A stretch of DNA of 15,671 bases from Aphodosoma sp045658305 (GTDB lineage: Bacteria; Bacteroidota; Bacteroidia; Bacteroidales; Paludibacteraceae), in NCBI GenBank assembly GCA_045658305.1, contig JAZOUT010000012.1:1-15671 (forward strand), read 5' to 3'. Below, one piece after another: positions 13,391 through 15,671 of this stretch. The translations under genes were made by a program, and so were the position numbers. The notes under the pieces were generated by a model. That model searched no databases. It was not told the DNA's origin and worked only from the letters and a program-made list of their open reading frames with translations. The first letter of the stretch is position 1. The number at the start of each line of letters is the position of its first letter.

Positions 13391-14060
13391 ATTGTGTGAT
13401 ATAAATGCGCAGATGGCTGTGTGTGAGGTGAGCTCGTTCAGGGTGGGGGAGTATGCGCCGATGCATCGGGTGGAGCTGATGGGCAGGTTGGTCTATTGTG
13501 GGTTTGGCATCGTGGAGGCGACGGACGAGGTGGTGAAGGCGCGAAAGGTGCGTGAGATGGTGGCGAGTGATTGCCCTGAGAGGAGATATGGTTGGATTGT
13601 GAAGTTGCGCCGTGTGGGTAAAGATGGGTGCAGATTTAATATATACAAATTGAGAACGATGTATCCGTATGCTGAATATTTGCAAGAGTGGATGTATGAG
13701 CAGTATGCGTTGGACGAGAAGGGGAAGATAGCGAATGATTTTCGTATAACACGAGTGGGACGTTGGTTGCGTAGATTGTGGATTGATGAATTGCCAAATG
13801 TGTGGAATTTGGTGAGGGGCGAGATGAAATTGGTGGGGGTTAGACCCTTGTCGGAGCATTACTATTCGTTGTATAGAGAGGAGGTGCAGAGGGCGAGGGT
13901 GAAGTATAAGCCAGGGTTGTTACCACCATATTATGCCGATAGACCTTCGACATTGGAGGAGATACAAGAGTCGGAGATGAAGTATTTGGAGGCGTGCGAT
14001 AGAGATGGGGTAAGACGGACTGATTGGCAGTACTTTTGGAGGATAGTTTTTCGTAGATAA
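13377..14060 (+). CDS. Bacterial sugar transferase (polyprenyl-phosphate glycosyl-1-phosphate transferase family)
   Basis: A 227-residue protein. Family members start repeat-unit synthesis by moving a sugar-1-phosphate onto undecaprenyl phosphate. The catalytic region is clear: VGKDGCRFNIYKLRTMYPYAEYLQ (80-103), ITRVGRWLRRLWIDELPNVWNLV (124-146) with the Asp137-Glu138 dyad of PglC-type enzymes, and GEMKLVGVRPLSEHYYSLY (148-166). The usual hydrophobic re-entrant helix before the VGKDG segment is missing; instead there is a polar region (RVELMGRLVYCGFGIVEATDEV). This matches a divergent Bacteroidetes subgroup as I recall it, so it may be normal for that subgroup. The start follows the ATPase stop by 6 bp. 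Downstream, a repeat element separates it from the aminotransferase. Confidence 0.88.
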   Translation: MCNKILCDINAQMAVCEVSSFRVGEYAPMHRVELMGRLVYCGFGIVEATDEVVKARKVREMVASDCPERRYGWIVKLRRVGKDGCRFNIYKLRTMYPYAEYLQEWMYEQYALDEKGKIANDFRITRVGRWLRRLWIDELPNVWNLVRGEMKLVGVRPLSEHYYSLYREEVQRARVKYKPGLLPPYYADRPSTLEEIQESEMKYLEACDRDGVRRTDWQYFWRIVFRR

Positions 14061-14065
14061 TTTTA

Positions 14066-14170
14066 AGACATAAAGACAAAAAGCATATAATTTCTATATT
14101 ATGACATAGAGGTCTTATTTTGTTTCACAAAATGTCGACCTAAAAGACATGTCTTTTTGTCTAAAAAATA
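14066..14170. repeat. Structured repeat element, copy B (no gene inside)
   Basis: It starts AGACATAAAGACA, contains the hairpin AGGTC-tt-ATTTTG-tttca-CAAAAT-gtc-GACCT (about 14110-14140) and ends CATGTCTTTTTGTC plus an A-rich tail. The stretch CAAAATGTCGACCTAAAAGA is matched in copy A with one change. It fills most of the 144-bp gap between the sugar transferase and the aminotransferase. If transcribed it would fold into a stem-loop in the mRNA between the two genes. Confidence 0.7.
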
Positions 14171-14204
14171 AATATAGCAGGTAGTCTGTTGACATTATAT
14201 AATC

Positions 14205-15317
14205 ATGAAAAAAATAGAAATGGTTGACCTTCGTGGTCAGTATGAAAAGATAAAATCGGCGGTGGATGCTGGGATTCAGGAGGTGATTGATACTACTCAA
14301 TTCGTGAAGGGTGGTAAGGTGAAGGAGTTTGAGCAGCAGTTGGCTGAGTACCTCGGTGTGAAGCATGTGATTGCGGTGGGTAATGGCACTGATGCGCTAC
14401 AGATTGCGTTGATGGCACTCGGGTTGAAACCTGGAGACGAGGTGATTACACCTACATTTACATTTATTGCTACTGCAGAGGTGGTGGCGTTATTGGGATT
14501 GACGCCTGTGGTGGTGGATGTGGATTACGACACGATGTGTGTGACCTCCGAGGCGATTGAGCGTGCTATTACGCCTAAGACAAAGGCGATTGTGCCAGTG
14601 CATCTGTTTGGACAAAATGCCGATATGGAGAGCATATTGGCGGTGGCGCGCAAGCATAATCTGTATGTAGTAGAGGATGCGTGTCAGTCTATGGGTTCGA
14701 GATATACATTCTCGGATGGTCGTGTAGTGGCAAGTGGCACGATGGGCAATGTGGGGTGTACCTCGTTTTTTCCATCGAAAAACTTGGGTTGTTATGGTGA
14801 TGGTGGGGCATTGTTTACCGACGATGATGAGTTGGCACAACGCATCCGCGTGATAGCAAATCACGGTATGGAGGTGAGGTATCATCATGATGTGGTGGGG
14901 GTGAATAGTAGGTTGGACTCGATACAAGCGGCGGTGTTGTTGGCTAAGTTGCCACATTTGGATGAGTATATCGAGGCGCGACAAAAGGCGGCAGAGTATT
15001 ATAGCGAGGCGTTGAAAGGAGATATTCGTTTCTTAACTCCTGTTGTTGGTAAAAACACTACGCATGCGTTTCATCAATACACGTTGCGATGTGTGGGAGT
15101 GGATAGGGATGCGTTGCGTGAGCAGTTGGCGGCGAAGGGAGTGCCAGCGATGGTATATTATCCTATACCGTTGCATCAGCAGAAGGCATATCAGGATGTG
15201 AGGTATAAAGCAGGCGACTTCCCCGTAGCCGAGCAGTTAGCGCGAGAGGTGTTGAGTTTGCCAATGCATACAGAATTAGACGCAGAGCAGTTGGAGTATA
15301 TAGTCAATTGTCTATAG
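14205..15317 (+). CDS. DegT/DnrJ/EryC1/StrS family sugar aminotransferase
   Basis: A 370-residue PLP enzyme that would convert a nucleotide-linked keto-sugar to an amino sugar. Visible landmarks are GNGTDALQIAL (60-70), PTFTFIATA (83-91), VEDACQSMGS (156-165, with Asp158 for the PLP nitrogen) and the lysine motif SFFPSKNLGCYGDGGA (187-202) with the Schiff-base Lys192. NSRLDSIQAAVL follows, and the C-terminal VYYPIPLHQQ is typical. Members include WbpE-, QdtB- and FdtB-like 3-aminotransferases and ArnB/PseC-like 4-aminotransferases. The FFPSKNLG.YGDGG spelling leans towards the former, but the substrate is not certain. No dehydratase or dehydrogenase making the keto-sugar is in the window. The last codons (VNCL) and the stop fall within 7-bp repeats. 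Confidence 0.94.
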   Translation: MKKIEMVDLRGQYEKIKSAVDAGIQEVIDTTQFVKGGKVKEFEQQLAEYLGVKHVIAVGNGTDALQIALMALGLKPGDEVITPTFTFIATAEVVALLGLTPVVVDVDYDTMCVTSEAIERAITPKTKAIVPVHLFGQNADMESILAVARKHNLYVVEDACQSMGSRYTFSDGRVVASGTMGNVGCTSFFPSKNLGCYGDGGALFTDDDELAQRIRVIANHGMEVRYHHDVVGVNSRLDSIQAAVLLAKLPHLDEYIEARQKAAEYYSEALKGDIRFLTPVVGKNTTHAFHQYTLRCVGVDRDALREQLAAKGVPAMVYYPIPLHQQKAYQDVRYKAGDFPVAEQLAREVLSLPMHTELDAEQLEYIVNCL

Positions 15318-15321
15318 TCAA
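15301..15321. repeat. 7-bp repeats across the aminotransferase stop codon
   Basis: TAGTCAA (15301-15307), TTGTCTA (15308-15314) and TAGTCAA (15315-15321) run in tandem; the stop codon is 15315-15317. TAGTCAA is the reverse complement of TTGACTA, the unit type seen at 7624-7665. Confidence 0.65.
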
Positions 15322-15365
15322 TGGAGGTATTAATAGGGAGTAAGGAGCAAGGAGTAGGGGATAGG

Positions 15366-15507
15366 GTCTCCGGAGTAGATGCATGAAGTAGTAATCGTAT
15401 GAGACCGAATGGGACTTGTTGATAGGGGATGTTTTTGTTCTTGTCTCCGAAGGAGACGCACGAAGTAGTAACCGCGGGTGGCCTCGTTGAAAACGAGCCA
15501 CCTGCGG
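15366..15507. repeat. Intergenic repeat block with two direct copies and a long stem-loop
   Basis: Two 32-bp copies (15366-15397 and 15443-15474) match at 27 positions and share GAAGTAGTAA; four of the five differences are transitions. The second contains the small hairpin GTCTCC-GAA-GGAGAC (15443-15457). It leads directly into a long stem-loop, CCGCGGGTGGCCTCGTT (15472-15488) with AACGAGCCACCTGCGG (15492-15507), having one G-T pair and one bulged C. No gene is present from 15318 to 15564; a C-rich tract follows at about 15520-15545. Confidence 0.75.
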
Positions 15508-15564
15508 ACAGAAAGAAACCTCTCCCCCCTCCGACCCCAAAGGGTAGGGTGCTCAAAATATAGG

Positions 15565-15669
15565 TCAAAAAAAAGAGCCAGTAGATAATGCTTTAATTCG
15601 TTTGCAAACTAGATTTTGAGGTAAATTATTTTTTGACCATTCATTTAATTGTTTCTTTTTTATATTTTC
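15565..15669 (-). CDS. C-terminal end of an unidentified minus-strand gene (5' end outside window)
   Basis: On the minus strand an open frame enters from the window edge and ends at a TGA (15567-15565). It encodes 34 residues, ENIKKKQLNEW then SKNNLPQNLVCKRIKALSTG and SFF. The composition looks protein-like, with a plausible amphipathic stretch, but no family can be assigned. It would converge on the aminotransferase gene. With so short a stretch, a chance open frame in A+T-rich DNA remains possible. Confidence 0.45.
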   Translation of the reverse strand, partial: ENIKKKQLNEWSKNNLPQNLVCKRIKALSTGSFF

Positions 15670-15671
15670 GA

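Noticed and set aside
12966..13859. Minus-strand open frame of 297 codons opposite the ATPase and sugar transferase genes
   Set aside because: It spans the junction of two well-recognised + strand genes and has the His/Ile/Gln-rich composition of an antisense shadow, with no family motif.
12309..14060. ATPase and sugar transferase as two halves of one gene split by TAG
   Set aside because: They are in the same frame and 6 bp apart, but the ATPase ends with a complete winged helix and the sugar transferase has its own ATG; no known family joins them.
14490..14984. Minus-strand open frame opposite the aminotransferase
   Set aside because: The + strand encodes an unambiguous DegT-family enzyme across the same bases. 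The antisense product is His-rich with no motif.
1..15671. tRNA or rRNA genes
   Set aside because: No cloverleaf with a TTCRANY loop or rRNA-like stretch was recognised by eye. A tRNAscan-SE run would be decisive.

Overview
The window looks like a piece of a Bacteroidales chromosome (Bacteroides, Prevotella or a relative). The gene families are typical of that order: a DUF3987 protein, an EpsG-type polymerase, a Wzi-family outer-membrane protein, a GxxExxY protein and a membrane-helix-free sugar transferase. Several genes are preceded by the Bacteroidetes -7 box TAnnTTTG, twice with a TTTG -33 box at correct spacing. Shine-Dalgarno sequences are essentially absent. Genus cannot be fixed from the sequence alone.

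Region 1 (1-6054, + strand) is the downstream part of a surface-polysaccharide operon. It holds the tail of an unidentified gene, a GT2 glycosyltransferase, an EpsG/Wzy-like polymerase, a GT4 glycosyltransferase, a hexapeptide acyltransferase, a decayed second acyltransferase, a WecG/TagA/CpsF glycosyltransferase and a WecB-type UDP-GlcNAc 2-epimerase. The first part (to about 4200) is strikingly A+T-rich and the last two genes are not, the usual pattern of variable, strain-specific genes joined to a more conserved end. WecB would supply UDP-ManNAc, which the WecG/TagA protein could add to a lipid-linked sugar. The operon is followed by a strong intrinsic terminator (6246-6286).

Region 2 (about 6055-13370) is accessory. 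It contains a divergent DUF3987 gene bracketed by inverted repeats, a Fic AMP-transferase-type gene with a C-terminal winged helix and a large inverted repeat just upstream of its promoter, a Wzi-family capsule assembly gene whose coding region has absorbed about 170 bp of repeat DNA in frame, a GxxExxY gene lying inside a structured repeat, and a COG1672-like ATPase with a palindrome over its promoter.

Region 3 (13377-15317) returns to polysaccharide synthesis: a sugar phosphate transferase that would start repeat-unit assembly on undecaprenyl phosphate, and a DegT/DnrJ/EryC1 aminotransferase that makes an amino sugar. A second, gene-free copy of the structured repeat lies between them. The window ends with intergenic repeat DNA and the tail of an unidentified minus-strand gene.

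The most notable structure is not a gene but the repeats. Two copies of a hairpin-forming element, one carrying the GxxExxY gene and one without it, show paired base changes in the hairpin stem. Families of 7-bp tandem repeats recur in a leader, inside a coding region and across a stop codon.
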